From the NCBI RefSeq assembly GCF_963678635.1, contig NC_087064.1:29054189-29118188 (forward strand): 64,000 nucleotides of DNA, read 5' to 3'. This document shows positions 1 through 10,199 of the stretch, piece by piece. The stretch's first letter is position 1, and every line of letters begins with the position of its first letter. The stretch comes from Symsagittifera roscoffensis (lineage: Eukaryota; Xenacoelomorpha; Acoela; Convolutidae). The position numbers and the translations under genes are program-made. The notes under the pieces are model-generated. The model saw nothing but the letters and a program-made list of their open reading frames with translations, had not been told where the DNA came from and did no database searches.

Positions 1-234
1 AAAGTCAAAGTTTTTATTTTAATACCCTAATTTTGAAAAAAAAAAGTTTTTAGATTTTCTCAAAAACCACTCTCCCAAATCTGAGACTTTGGATTCATTT
101 GAAATTACAGGCTGCATTAATATCCTCTGCACAAGCGGCTACCCTATACTTTTTACGCAAAAAGCTATGGTTCTGTGAAATTTCAGATTTTTAATCTGAT
201 AACCGGTTTTTGAACTTTACAAGCTAGCTAACCT
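1..234. other. AT-rich sequence before the tandem duplication
   Basis: No gene or recognisable element is visible. The sequence is AT-rich with poly-A and poly-T runs. Homology between the two direct copies to the right begins at about position 235, where both read GAATCA followed by CTATCATAGG. Confidence 0.5.
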
Positions 235-2480
235 GCCGAATCAGCTATCATAGGTAACATGTTGTAATCGAAACAACGTGTTGTTGAAATCATACTTTTT
301 TTTTACTATGTCCGGTTTGTTTGGAAAAAGCTACATCCTTCAAACAAGTCAAAATTTTGAAAACTTGATAGGTTTTCCGAAGCTTTTTGACTTTAGCGAA
401 ACCTACCGTTCCAATTCTTAGGTTGTGTTCAATCGAGAAACTGGTTCTGGGAATCTTCTCTGCTTAAACCGGTTCTGTAAATCTTCTCTCCCACAATGAG
501 TTTTTTTTCGCAGAACAATTTATCGTTTTTCGAAATTCTTTTAACATTATTTAGAAACGTTTTGAATTCTCTTAAAATTTAATTAATCAAATCTGCGATG
601 AGAAGTTAAATTGACAGAACCGGTTGCAATAAATACTCCTGCGGAAACGGCTACTCCTTAGTGTTTTTAGGAGAATGGTTATTTCCTTGGGACAATTTAT
701 TATTTCATAATTTTCTACTCTCTCACTTATTTTAATAGAGAAACAAATAAGGTTTTGGAAAAAATTTCTAATATTTTTTGGAGAAACGTTTAAGGGTTTT
801 TGAAAATCAACTTTTCATGTGTTCATGAAAAATTTGGTTAACCTAGTTTTTTTTCAAGGTTTAAACTTTTTTTCGACTGATGTTATTTTTATGTTTGTGT
901 TGTATCACAAGTGGTGAAGTTCCGCTCTGATTTCCGCTCTGAAATAAGATAATGGTTCATGTTTTCTGCTTACGTTGTTGTCTTCTCACTGCTAGGTAAA
1001 AGAAATACATTCATATGCTACAAATGTGTCTCGTGTGATTTGATAGTTGCTAGGTTCAATTATGCATGTTAGGTTTACTGATTTGATCCATGTCTTTGTG
1101 TATCACTGATACATCGTTTTATTGATCCATCCAATTTTCATCTTAGTTTGATATTTTTTCGACTCTGCCCAAGTGTAAATCAACCAATGTCAGAATCGTT
1201 TGTCTTTTATAGAAGAATCTATTTTTTTTTCGGAGTTGAAAAAAATTTAGCTTAAAAATTTTACTGGCAGTGACCTTTTACATCATTTTCACGTAGAAAA
1301 TATGAGTAGTTTTGTATCGTGTCCCGGATCCTAAGGGGGGGGGGGGGGTCCTTCCTAAGGGGGAGGGGGGTCCTCACGTAAAAGCAAAATCCTAGGAAAG
1401 GGTTCCTTAATTTTCTGCAAGACCCTTATCCTAAGATTTTGTAAACTAAAGAAATTTTCTTCCACCCAAAAGCAGAAGACCCCCTACTTAGGATCTTGCT
1501 AAGCTTAGCTTAACAACAAGGGACACGATACAAAGTTCTTTCTAATTCCAATTTTTGGGGTCCTAATTTTTGGTCCTGGTTAATTATATGAATCATATTA
1601 ATTGTTATATTTGTTTGGGGCAAATGAATGTTCGACCTAGTTGAAATTTGTTAGTGAACGGGGAATTGACTTTTATGGTATATAATAAAAATTCGCCGGC
1701 GATTTTGTCAGCGTAGCTTAACTGTTGACAGCAGTAAATTAATTCCTTAACGTGACCTATATTTTATAGTGAAAAGGCAGTAAATTGAAACTTTTATCCA
1801 AAGGCGGCGGCCGTTTCTGGGCAAAATATACCAAATGAAAACTTTGTCAAATTTTGAAAAAAGAAAAATGAAGTTGGAGGGAACTTGGTCTAATTTCAAT
1901 AAACTATCAAAACTCGAACAAAATGCTTTAAAAAATTGATTAACAAATTTTTTACACGGTCTCCATTGGAAAAACGGTGATTACTTTTAGATAAACTTGA
2001 CTCAATTACTTCAGAGTTTGATGAGAAATCCTGGTGCCGTTTTTTACGCTAGAAAAAAAGACCGAATTTTTGGCTAAGTACTAAGACCGAAATACTGAAA
2101 ACCTAGATGATTTGGGCTGTCCTCGGGCTGAAAAGTTATATTTCAAAATTATCCAAGTTGCAATAAACAAGTACCTCATTACAGCTCCAGGAATCATTGT
2201 GCCCTGAAGAAAAGCAAGGTTTGTTATGATTGGCTGAAAATGAACAACAGCGACAGATTAGCCAAAGTGGAGACATACCTATCACCAAATTCACTCTTTG
2301 TGCTTACATGACTCCAGAGGGTGATATTAAATTTTCATTATTAAGAAAAGAGCGTATTGATTGCAGCGACCAAATTGTTCAGAGGAAGGAGCAAAAAATA
2401 GTTTCCGAAGAAGAGTTGTCTACACTAAAGAGATTTTTTCCAGTTATTGATCAGTTTGTACACTTCGATACATTCAAGTT
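235..2480 (+). repeat. Direct repeat A, copy 1 (about 2.25 kb)
   Basis: This stretch matches 3746-6002 almost base for base over its whole length, with scattered substitutions and small indels. For example, the stretch around CTATCATAGGTAACATG recurs about 3.5 kb downstream. It contains MITE copy 1 and the 99-residue ORF at 2230. The shared landmarks stay about 3.51-3.52 kb apart, so the two copies arose by one duplication rather than two insertions. The copies diverge sharply after the sequence TTCAAGTTT, at 2481 here and at 6003 in copy 2. Confidence 0.9.
1312..1533 (+). mobile_element. MITE copy 1 with G-rich left half
   Basis: A 222-bp non-coding element bounded by a perfect 14-bp inverted repeat, TTGTATCGTGTCCC at the left and its complement at the right. 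Both ends are flanked by AGTT (1308-1311 and 1534-1537), a plausible 4-bp target-site duplication. The left half holds a run of 14 G at 1335-1348 and further G-runs with TCCT and CCTAAG motifs. The right half carries the complementary C-rich stretches, so the strand could fold back or form a G-quadruplex. There is no ORF, so it would need a transposase in trans. Related copies are at 4843 and, inverted, at 21700. Confidence 0.8.
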
Positions 2481-2529
2481 TGAGCAGAAGAAATTTTACC
2501 TATTTACCCAGTTTTCTCAAATTGGGTGA
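2230..2529 (+). CDS. Small ORF, possible PC4-like ssDNA-binding protein, copy 1
   Basis: A 99-residue open frame; the start is given as TTG at 2230 and an ATG lies inside at 2239. The middle (about residues 18-75) reads as a short beta-rich stretch, then a charged turn, then SEEELSTLKRFFPVIDQF. That resembles the end of PC4/p15-type domains, where a 'KGISLT..EW..L' helix follows the strands. This is my inference from pattern only. The last 16 residues run into repeat B and end abruptly, so this copy looks 3'-truncated compared with the copy at 5750. A degenerate PC4-like ORF also lies inside the Polinton block at 13313-13601. Function not established. Confidence 0.35.
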   Translation: MAENEQQRQISQSGDIPITKFTLCAYMTPEGDIKFSLLRKERIDCSDQIVQRKEQKIVSEEELSTLKRFFPVIDQFVHFDTFKFEQKKFYLFTQFSQIG

Positions 2530-2755
2530 ATTTTATCAAAACAGTTTGTTGTTCTAGGAATTCAAAGAGATTTAAAGCCATCTAAATTTGGATGCTGGGA
2601 TTTTTTCTGGGATCCGGGGGTATGTTTATTTTTCCTGTTACTTACGTTCATTGACTTTTTTCCAACTGTTTTTGGCTATCTTTTTCTGACAAGGGCTTAA
2701 TTTATAGCCAACTCCTAATTTTTGACAAAAGTGAACATTTCTTCGTATAAAGTTT
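2473..2755 (+). repeat. Repeat B, copy 1
   Basis: About 280 bp containing TTACCTATTTACCCAGTTTT and a downstream stretch with TGGATGCTGGG. It recurs at 3487-3739 with small indels, including one of about 25 bp near 2605. It follows repeat A copy 1, and its second copy directly precedes repeat A copy 2. No coding role is visible. A 62-residue minus-strand ORF (2638-2826) overlaps it but is broken in the second copy. Confidence 0.8.
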
Positions 2756-3486
2756 CTGAAAGGTTTTAATTTTGAGCGAAAAACAGTAATATTGTCAGCT
2801 ATCATAAGGTTGCGTTTTTTAAACAAAAGGGGATCGTGTTTGCTATCCGACGTGAAACTTTCTTTGGTAACACGGATTTTTCTGTGCTATCAGGAAAACA
2901 TGCGATTTTTGTAAAAAAAAATATCTATTATTGTTACAATAGTTTGCAATATTCCGATTTGTTTTTTTTTGGTAAAACTTAAGTAAAACTATTCATCGTT
3001 TTATAGTGCGTTCAGTCCGCAAGATTCTGGATCAGCAAGACCAATTAAAGCCATTTTTCCGTTCTTTATTTGAAGATCTATAGATATTTGTTTTCAATTT
3101 TTTTCCGATACAATAAGATCTGTTTTTAGGTTTGAAGCAATAAGATGTTTTTGTGTTCCAACTTTTGCTGATTTTTTAAAAACAATTGACGTTTGTTAAG
3201 AAAAAAAAATCGCTAGAAAAAATATAATAATTAAGGTGAGTTCATCAAACAGAACTTTTGGTCTTTAAACAGACCAGTAGGCTGATCTTGTAACTGTTAC
3301 TTGAATTACATATTTTTTTTTATGAAACCGATTTTTGATGAGCTTGAATAGTAGTTGTACAACGGCTCGTTGATTGACCAAAAGGCAAGCGTGCTCTAGA
3401 CAATTTTAGAATGAGCAAAAAATTTGGTTGAATAAACAAACTAACTCTTGTAATACTAATGGTAAAAGTTTTTAAAGAGATTTTTT
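2756..3486. other. Unique spacer between repeat B copies
   Basis: About 730 bp of AT-rich sequence without a convincing ORF, repeat or structural RNA. It separates the two copies of repeat B. Confidence 0.5.
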
Positions 3487-3739
3487 CAAGTTCGAACAGC
3501 AGAAGTTTTACCTATTTACCCAGTTTTCTCAAATTGGGTAAATTTTATCAAAACTGTTTGTTGTTCTAGGAATTATAAGAGATTTAAAGCCATCTAAATT
3601 TGGATGCTGGGGTTTTTTCTGTTACTTACGTTCATTGAATTTTTTCAGAGTGTTTTTGGCTATCTTTTTCTGATAAGGGCTTAATTTATAGCCAACTCCT
3701 AAATTTTTGACAAAAGTGAACATTTCTTTGTATAAAAGT
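3487..3739 (+). repeat. Repeat B, copy 2
   Basis: Second copy of the 2473-2755 segment, slightly shorter. It abuts the start of repeat A copy 2 at about 3746, so the B-to-A junction marks a breakpoint of the tandem rearrangement. Confidence 0.8.
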
Positions 3740-3745
3740 TGATAG

Positions 3746-6002
3746 CGAATCAACTATCATAGGTAACATGTTGTAATCGAAACAACGTGTTGTTGAAATC
3801 ATACTTTTTTTACTATGTTAGGTTTGTTTATGAAAAAGCTACATCCTTCAAACAAGTCAAAGTTTTGAAAACTTGATAGGTTTTCGGAAGCTTTTGGACT
3901 TTAGCGAAACCTACCGTTCCAATTCTCAGGTTGTGTTCAATTGAGAAACTGGTTCTGGTAATCTTCTCTGCTTAAGGCGGTTCTGTAAATTTTCTCTCCC
4001 ACAATGAGTTTTTTTTCGCAGAACAATTTATCGTTTTTCGAAATTCTTTTAACATTATTTAGAAACGTTTTGAATTCTCTTAAAATTTAATTAATCAAAT
4101 CTGCGATGAGAAGTTAAATTGACAGAACCGGTTGCAATAAATACTCCTGCGGAAACGGCTACTCCTTAGTGATTTTAGGAGAATGGTTATTTCCTTGGGA
4201 CAATTTATTATTTCATAATTTTCTACTCTCTCACTTATTTTAATTGAGAAACAAATAAGGTTTTGGAAAAAATTTCTAATATTTTTTGGAGAAACATTTA
4301 AGGTTTTTTGAAAATCAACTTTTCATGTGTTCATGAAAATTTTGGTTCACCTAGTTTTTTTTCAAGGTTTAAACTTTTTTTCGACTGATGTTATTTTTAT
4401 GTTTGTGTTGTATCACAAGTGGTGAAGTTCCGCTCTGATTTCCGCTCTGATTTCCGCTCTGATTTTCGCTCTGAAATAAGATAATGGTTCATGTTTTCTG
4501 CTTACGTTGTTGTCTGCTCACTGCTAGGTAAAAGAAATACATTCATATGCTACAAATGTGTCTCGTGTGATTTGATAGTTGCTAGGTTCAATTATGCATG
4601 TTAGGTTTACTGATTTGATCCATGTCTTTGTGTATCACTGATACATCGTTTTATTGATGCATCCAATTTTCATCTTAGTTTGATATTTTTTCGACTCTGC
4701 CCAAGTGTAAATCAACCAATGTCAGAATCGTTTGTCTTGTATAGAAGAATCTATTTTTTTTCGGAGTTGAAAAAAATTTAGCTTGAAAATTTTACTGGCA
4801 GTGACCTTTTACATCATTTTCACGTAGAAAATATGAGTAGTTTTGTATCGTGTCCCGGATCCTAAGGGGAGGGGGTCCTTCCTAAGGGGGAGGGGGGTCC
4901 TCACGTAAAAGCAAAATCCTAGGAAAGGGTTCCTTAATTTTCTGCAGGACCCTCATCCTAAGATTTGTAAACTAAAGAAATTTTCCAACCAAAAGCAGAA
5001 GACCCCCTACTTAGGATCTTGCTAAGCTTAGCTTAATAACAAGGGACACGATTCAAAATTCTTTCTAATTCCAATTTTGGGGTCCTAATTTTTGGTCCTG
5101 GTTATTTATATGAATCATATTAATTGTTAAATTTGTTTGGGGCAAATGAATTTTCGACTTAGTTGAAATTCGTTAGTGAACCGGGAATTGACTTTCATGG
5201 TATATAATAAAAGTTCGCCGGCGATTTTGGCAGCGTAGCTTACCTGTTTGCAGCAGTAAAATAATTCCTTAAAGTGACCTATATTTTATAGTGAAAAGGC
5301 AGTAAATTGAAATTTTTATCCAAAGGCGGCGGCCGTTTCTGGGCAAAATATAACAAATTATAACTTTGTCAAATTTTGAAAAAAGGAAAATGAAGTTGGA
5401 GGGAACTTGGTCTAACTCCAATAAACTACCAAAGCTCAAACAAAAAGCTTACAAATGTTTAATAAATTATTTACACGGTCTCCATTGGAAAAATGGTAAT
5501 TACTTTTAGATAAACTTGAATCAATTACTTCAGAGTTTGATGAGAACACCCGGTGCCATTTTTTACGCTAGAAAAAAAAAACAGAATTTTTGGCTAAGTA
5601 CTTGGACCGAAATATTGAAAACCTAGATGATTTGGGCTGTCCTCGGGCTGAAAAGTTATAATTCAAAATTATCCAAGTTGCAATAAACAAGTACCTCATT
5701 ACAACTCCAGGAATCATTGTGCCCTGAAGAAAAGCAAGGTTTGTTATGATTGGCTGAAAATGAACAACAGCGACAGATTAGCGAAAATGGAGACACACCT
5801 ATCACCAAATTCACTCTTTGTGCGTACATGACTCCAGAGGGTGATATTAAATTTTCATTATTAAGAAAAGAGCGTATTGATTGCAGCGACCAAATTGTTC
5901 AGAGGAAGGAGCAAAGAATAGTTTCCGAAGAAGAGTTGTCTACACCAAAGAGATTTTTTCCAGTTATTGATCAGTTTGTACACTTCGATACATTCAAGTT
6001 TA
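3746..6002 (+). repeat. Direct repeat A, copy 2
   Basis: Matches 235-2480 throughout. Differences include an expanded run of the short unit TCCGCTCTGATT near 4430-4470, present in fewer copies near 920-940, and a shorter G-run in the MITE. After TTCAAGTTT at about 6003 it continues into sequence that extends the PC4-like candidate ORF, which copy 1 lacks. Confidence 0.9.
4843..5056 (+). mobile_element. MITE copy 2
   Basis: About 214 bp; left end TTGTATCGTGTCCC and right end GGGACACGATTCAA (one mismatch). It lies at the equivalent position in repeat A copy 2, so it was co-duplicated with the segment rather than inserted separately. Its G-run is much shorter than in copy 1. Confidence 0.8.
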
Positions 6003-6161
6003 TCGGAAATGTTAGCCAGCAAGCGAGGTGTATATCTTCTTGAACTAGTCATAGCATCCGAACGTCAGCCAGGAGTTCAAATGGTTCTAAACAGCAGTGA
6101 ATTGCTAGATGAGATTCAGAGGATTGTGAAAGAGGATACTGTGAAGAAAATAATGTACTAG
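5750..6161 (+). pseudogene. Possible PC4-like small protein, copy 2, longer but frameshifted
   Basis: The first 84 residues equal the ORF at 2230 apart from a few substitutions. The 5750 frame stops at 6041-6043. An overlapping frame open from 5967 to 6161 carries a further sensible stretch (GVYLLELVIASERQ and a charged helix near the end). One frameshift near 6000-6010 therefore probably splits a protein of about 130 residues. It lies upstream of the Polinton ATPase on the same strand and may be the first gene of that element. PC4-like identity is an inference; no database match is claimed. Confidence 0.4.
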
Positions 6162-6342
6162 GAAAAAACTGCAAATTTTCCAGTAAATTATGTTCTTGAA
6201 ACGCAAGATTAAAATGATAGAGACTTCACACGTTATGAAAATTTGTACTGTTCTTAAATTTAATTCAATTTATTGTTTTTTAAAAGTTTCATTCAGAATG
6301 AGAAAAAGTCTAACACAGTCTGAAGAATAAATCAGATCTCAA

Positions 6343-6435
6343 ATGTCAGAAACAGCAGCAGCAGTAGAAGAGCCTGACGCGACATTAGTAGCAGAGTTTG
6401 TTTATAACGAGACAAACAGTGAAAAAAAATCATGA
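6343..6435 (+). CDS. Very small ORF upstream of the ATPase
   Basis: A 30-codon ORF from ATG at 6343 to TGA at 6433. It is alanine- and glutamate-rich at its start (SETAAAVEEP). It may be a leader peptide, the displaced N-terminus of the ATPase, or chance. Nothing else in 6162-6551 looks coding. Confidence 0.2.
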   Translation: MSETAAAVEEPDATLVAEFVYNETNSEKKS

Positions 6436-6551
6436 ACGTTTTGTGACCATGTAACTTTGCCAAGGTCTGAAATAGTTTTTGTTGCGCAAATGGTAATAAT
6501 TCAAATTTTATTTACTTTCTGCATTCTCGAACTTTTTTTCACTAAATTAAG

Positions 6552-7338
6552 TTGCGAAGAAACTTCAGTTTGGTTTTTGATTTTATCCGGCTTGGTTGGT
6601 TACGTATTACCAAACCCGAGGATATGAATAAAGTGATTGATACTTCGACAAGAGTTTTCATGGCGATAGTGGGACCCTCAAGATCCGGGAAAACCGAGTT
6701 AATTTTCAAACTTTCGATGGGCAATACTTTTTGCCCTAAATTTGGAACCGTTTTTTATCTTTACAAAGAGATGCAACCTGGATTCTCAGAAAAAAGTGTC
6801 TTCTCGCGAAGTAAACGTGAAGTTCATGAAATTCAACGGATTCGAATCTTTAAGAAATTTAGAAAATTTTGTTCTAAATTTCGATGATTCATGTATAATG
6901 ACAAAGAATTTGTTAGATTAGCGCCGGCGGGTAGACATAGAGGGATAGATGTAATATACGTTAAACATAACTTGTTTCAACAAAGTCGAAGGTCGCGTAC
7001 GATTGATGTGAACATTTCACACATTATTCTGTTCAAATCGCCTCGTGACATTCAGCAACTAGATCATTTAGGAAGACAAATTGATGTATCAAAAATTTTG
7101 AAAACTGATTACGAATTAGCTACCAGAGACTCTTTTGGACATTTTCTAATCGACTTGGACCCTCGTACATCAGATTGTTTGAGATACTTGTTCAAATATC
7201 ATACGGCCTGGGCCAACAGTTTTTTATTTACCCTTATCTAAAGCAGAAACTACTCCAATCACAAATGAAAAAGAAAAACGTATCTATTCTGAGGCATATG
7301 GTACAACTGACACCAGACCAACTAAGACGATTAATTAG
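6552..7338 (+). pseudogene. Polinton packaging ATPase (FtsK/HerA, A32-like)
   Basis: The protein would pump the element's DNA into a capsid. Walker A is GPSRSGKT at about residue 42 of the first open frame. A second frame (about 6790-6890) holds Walker B as FVLNFDDSC. A third stretch (6891-7241) carries the sensor region, with AGRHRGIDVIYVKHNLFQQS and FKSPRDIQQ followed by GHFLIDLDPRTSD. The C-terminal tail continues in yet another frame to TAG at 7336. At least three frameshifts (near 6785, 6888 and 7215) break the gene, yet every catalytic motif remains. The motif set and spacing are those of Polinton and adintovirus ATPases. Confidence 0.9.
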
Positions 7339-7435
7339 AAAAACTTCGAATCGCGAGATCATAAAAACTATTTCTGAATGTTCGCTCAAAGTAGTCAATC
7401 GCAACGTACCCGTTAAAATTGCAAATATCAAATGA
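7298..7435 (+). pseudogene. Small helical Polinton-associated protein
   Basis: Starts at ATG 7298 inside the end of the ATPase gene and in a different frame. The 45 residues contain LTPDQLRRLIRKTSNREII and a CSLKVVNRNVPV stretch. These match a short helical, basic protein often found beside Polinton and adintovirus capsid genes, which runs as helix, Asn-x-x-Val-Pro, then basic residues. The usual basic C-terminal half is not in frame here: a stop at 7433 is followed by degenerate sequence to about 7560. Function unknown in the family; a virion-associated role is a guess. Confidence 0.5.
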
Positions 7436-7573
7436 TTCGAGACATCATACAAATATTTAGTCACTCCAAAAACCATTGTTGTCAAAAAAATGTGCAATAA
7501 TTTTGGGTAAAGAAGGTTTCCATTTAGTGCGACAAATTTTTTATTTTTGTTACAAGTACCTCAAAACTTAATT

Positions 7574-8090
7574 ATGACTGCTGAAGAGTTCTTTCTAATT
7601 CTGAAACACTTATACGTTAAAGAGCAGCCACATTCTTCACGATAATACTATTAACCATAAAAACGCTCAACTATCCTACCTTAACCGGCTTAGACCCCAA
7701 TTACCTCCTTAAACTAGTAAGACTACTGCAACGAAGGAAACAGCTACGGAAAATGCTGAGCCCCAACAAGAAGAGCTTGAACTGTTAATGGACGATGGAG
7801 AAGTAACGGTCGAGCGTGATAAAGATGAGGTATTAGAAGAGAAAAACGATAGTCAGACCGAAAGTATTTTGGGTCAGTTGCAGGTTTTAGAGGACAAAAA
7901 ATTTATTAGAGCAAAAACCAAACTTGAAATCATAAAAAATTCAGAAAGAGTAACCATAAACCATGACAATGTGGTGAAATACGTAGATCAAGAATCAAAG
8001 CTGCCGTATTTTTATACGACATACAATAGCCAACAAAAAATTACACAATCCGGCGTTCATTATCATTTTAACTGCTCTCAACTTGAATGA
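7574..8090 (+). pseudogene. Polinton-associated helical/acidic protein, function unknown
   Basis: The N-terminus is visible from ATG 7574 (MTAEEFFLILKHLYVKEQ). The best-preserved part is the open frame 7788-8090: an acidic, glutamate-rich stretch, then ILGQLQVLEDKKF and a lysine-rich helix, then VTINHDNVVKYVDQES. The layout fits a conserved Polinton protein lying between ATPase and integrase, in which an N-terminal helix pair is followed by a small domain. A frame change and a TAA near 7710 break it. The 8090 end may be premature, because the basic ORFs that follow overlap it. Identity rests on layout, not a named domain. Confidence 0.4.
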
Positions 8091-8421
8091 AAAGCTGGTA
8101 ATAAATCGAAATGCCAAACAGGCGGTTCAGTCAGCGTTTTTTAACGCTCAAGAGAAACGAGAACCCGGGCCCTCAAGAAACCGCCCAACATTCCCCGCTT
8201 GGCAGCAAAAAAGTAGTGCAAACCTTAAGCGAAGTAATAACCAAAAAAGAAAAAGTCTTAGCGACAATAGAAAACCCGAAACCAAAAACAAGAAAAAGAG
8301 TCAGAAGAAGGCTCTGGCTCGTACGAAACGCCTTCAACGATTCAGATTCTCCAAAATCAGAAAAGACGAAGGTGAAAACAAAACAATGGGAAAATTACCA
8401 AGATTGAAGAAAAATTGTTGA
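8083..8421 (+). CDS. Strongly basic ORF between helical protein and integrase
   Basis: Two overlapping open frames (8083-8421 and 8111-8407) encode lysine/arginine-rich, low-complexity polypeptides of 112 and 98 residues. Only one can be the original frame. The 8111 frame ends KQWENYQD, which looks like the lead-in to the integrase at 8415, so it may be a lost N-terminal extension of that gene. A DNA-condensing core protein is the alternative. No domain is recognised. Confidence 0.35.
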   Translation: MNEKLVINRNAKQAVQSAFFNAQEKREPGPSRNRPTFPAWQQKSSANLKRSNNQKRKSLSDNRKPETKNKKKSQKKALARTKRLQRFRFSKIRKDEGENKTMGKLPRLKKNC

Positions 8422-9298
8422 AAACTAAATACAGTGACAGAAGTCCCGCGTTATTTGGTAGTGTGAACAACTTGGTAAAAGCAACCAATTTGTCGCGAAA
8501 GAAATTTAAGCATTTCCTTCATAATGAACCTGCTTACACGGAATATCGATCTGTCATACGAAAAACGCCGCGAATCAGGGTCATAATAAACGATATCGAA
8601 GAAATCTGGCCATTAGATCTGGCCTATGTTGATAAACTTGCCAAGTACAACGATGATGTTGAGTATCTGCTTGTTGCAGTTGACTGCATGTCCCGCTATC
8701 TCAGAGTGCAAGCCTTGAAATCAAAGAATGCTACCACAACAGCAAAAGTTTTCAAACTAATGATAACGACAAAACAACCGAAAAACGTATGGGTGGACAA
8801 GGGCACAGAATTTAAACAAAAAGGCATAAAACATTTAGCACAGAGAGCGACAAAAAGTTTGCAATCGCTGAGAGAAATATTCGTTCCTCGAAAAATCTTA
8901 TATATAAGAACTTGGAGGATAAACGGGCTTACTCATACATTGACAAATTGCAAGATTTTATCAACGCAATTAATTCAAGAACAAATCGTGTGCCAAATCT
9001 TGCACCAAACAAAGTAACCAAAAAGATATTCCTCGCTTGATTTCATTGAGAGCGGAACAGTCAATGAAACTTGTTTGACGTCCAAAGGTTTATTTTGGTG
9101 ATTATGTTAGACTCGCCAAAGTAGACATACCTTTTCGCAAGGGTTACAAACAATCGTTCATCGATGAAGTGTTTGGAGTTTTTGACATACCAACTCAAAA
9201 TCCTCCAACATACAATCTGTTTGTTACTAAGAGAACCGATTGAGGGAAAATTTTACGAGTCTGAACGAATTCGGGTTCTGGAGAAGGAGAAATTATAA
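8415..9298 (+). pseudogene. Polinton integrase (retroviral-type DDE)
   Basis: Would join the element's ends to host DNA. The main frame (8415-9017) has an N-terminal zinc/linker-like region, then the catalytic core: first Asp in WPLDLAYVDKL, a beta-sheet stretch LLVAVDCMSRYLRVQAL, second Asp in VWVDKGTEF. After a frameshift near 8850 the catalytic Glu appears in FAIAERNIRSSKNL, followed by LAPNKVTKK. Later frames give the C-terminal SH3/chromo-like part (VYFGDYVRLAKVDIPF, YKQSFIDEVFGVFDI, then EGKFYESERIRV ending in TAA at 9296). I count three frameshifts (about 8850, 9023, 9230) and one in-frame TGA (about 9075). All three catalytic acids survive. Confidence 0.9.
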
Positions 9299-9352
9299 AC
9301 AATCAAGACTGAGGGCACTTCCAGCCTTTTCACCCATAATGTTCCCCCTTCC

Positions 9353-10170
9353 TTGATAATTACCCTAATTGCATCTGCATCAAAGAACGTTTTTAAAGAT
9401 AACACTCTGGCAAACTTCAAAAATCTCCTGAGTGAAAAAATAAATTTGCAAGGTGAATGGAGAGTGGCAATTACAGATTTTACCTTCCCTACTCAGATAA
9501 ACAACGTAACTGACAACAACATTGTGTACTACAATAAAGATCGGGTTATAGCAAGCATGAAAGTTGAGAAAGACAAGATCGCGAGGCTTTACCTTGGAGA
9601 AACAAAAAAACTAACGAAAGGAGAGTATACGAGCAATGAACAAATACTGGATGAGATTCGTCAAAAGACAGAATTAGAGAAATTGGATTAGGTTATAGAT
9701 CCCATAACCAAACATTTTACATTATGGCTGCATTATTGGGAAGGTAAAATTTTTTCAACTCTGCAAATTCCTACTCTATTTGGATTCAAAGGCGTCGGAG
9801 ATGGAACTGCTAATCATATAGGTTACAAATAAGGAAGCTCGAAACATAGCACATTCTCTACCCAAGATCTTATTGCTGACACTCCCGTTGATTTATGCGC
9901 TGTTACTCAGCTTATGTTTATTTACCTGGACATAATTCAATATCAAATAGTCGAAGACACAAAAGCACCCCTTTTACGAGTCACTGATAAAAATCGTCGA
10001 GTGAAAAACGGTTACGCATCTACAATTGAACCGAACCATCGTAAGGTATTTAGTAATTTGGATTTTAAAAAGTTTTGGTCAACAATATTTCTAATATTTC
10101 TGTGAACTTGCGCACAGAAACTGGAGGTTTTGTTCCTTGCGCTTGAGGGAGAAAAGTCGTTCTGACTTTG
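9353..10170 (+). pseudogene. Polinton capsid-associated protein, penton-type candidate
   Basis: The N-terminal part (9353-9691) holds SASKNVFKDNTLANFKNLL and LQGEWRVAITDFTFPTQINN. These match the 'SN.S...F.dN.l..F...L...i.L.G.WEVgL.ei.yP' start of a conserved Polinton protein. The C-terminal part (about 9914-10170, in other frames) has YLDIIQYQIVEDTKAPLLRV and a degraded RTETGGFVP stretch that typically ends this protein. The intermediate 9692-9913 is frame-broken. In related elements this gene lies next to the core-like protein and the major capsid protein, as here. I call it a penton/minor-capsid candidate; the assignment to PX is not certain. Confidence 0.55.
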
Positions 10171-10199
10171 AAACTTCAAAAGTTTAGCAATTGATCAAT

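Noticed and set aside
2638-2826. 62-codon minus-strand ORF with Cys and Lys residues
   Set aside because: It lies in repeat B and is broken in the second copy; no family features.
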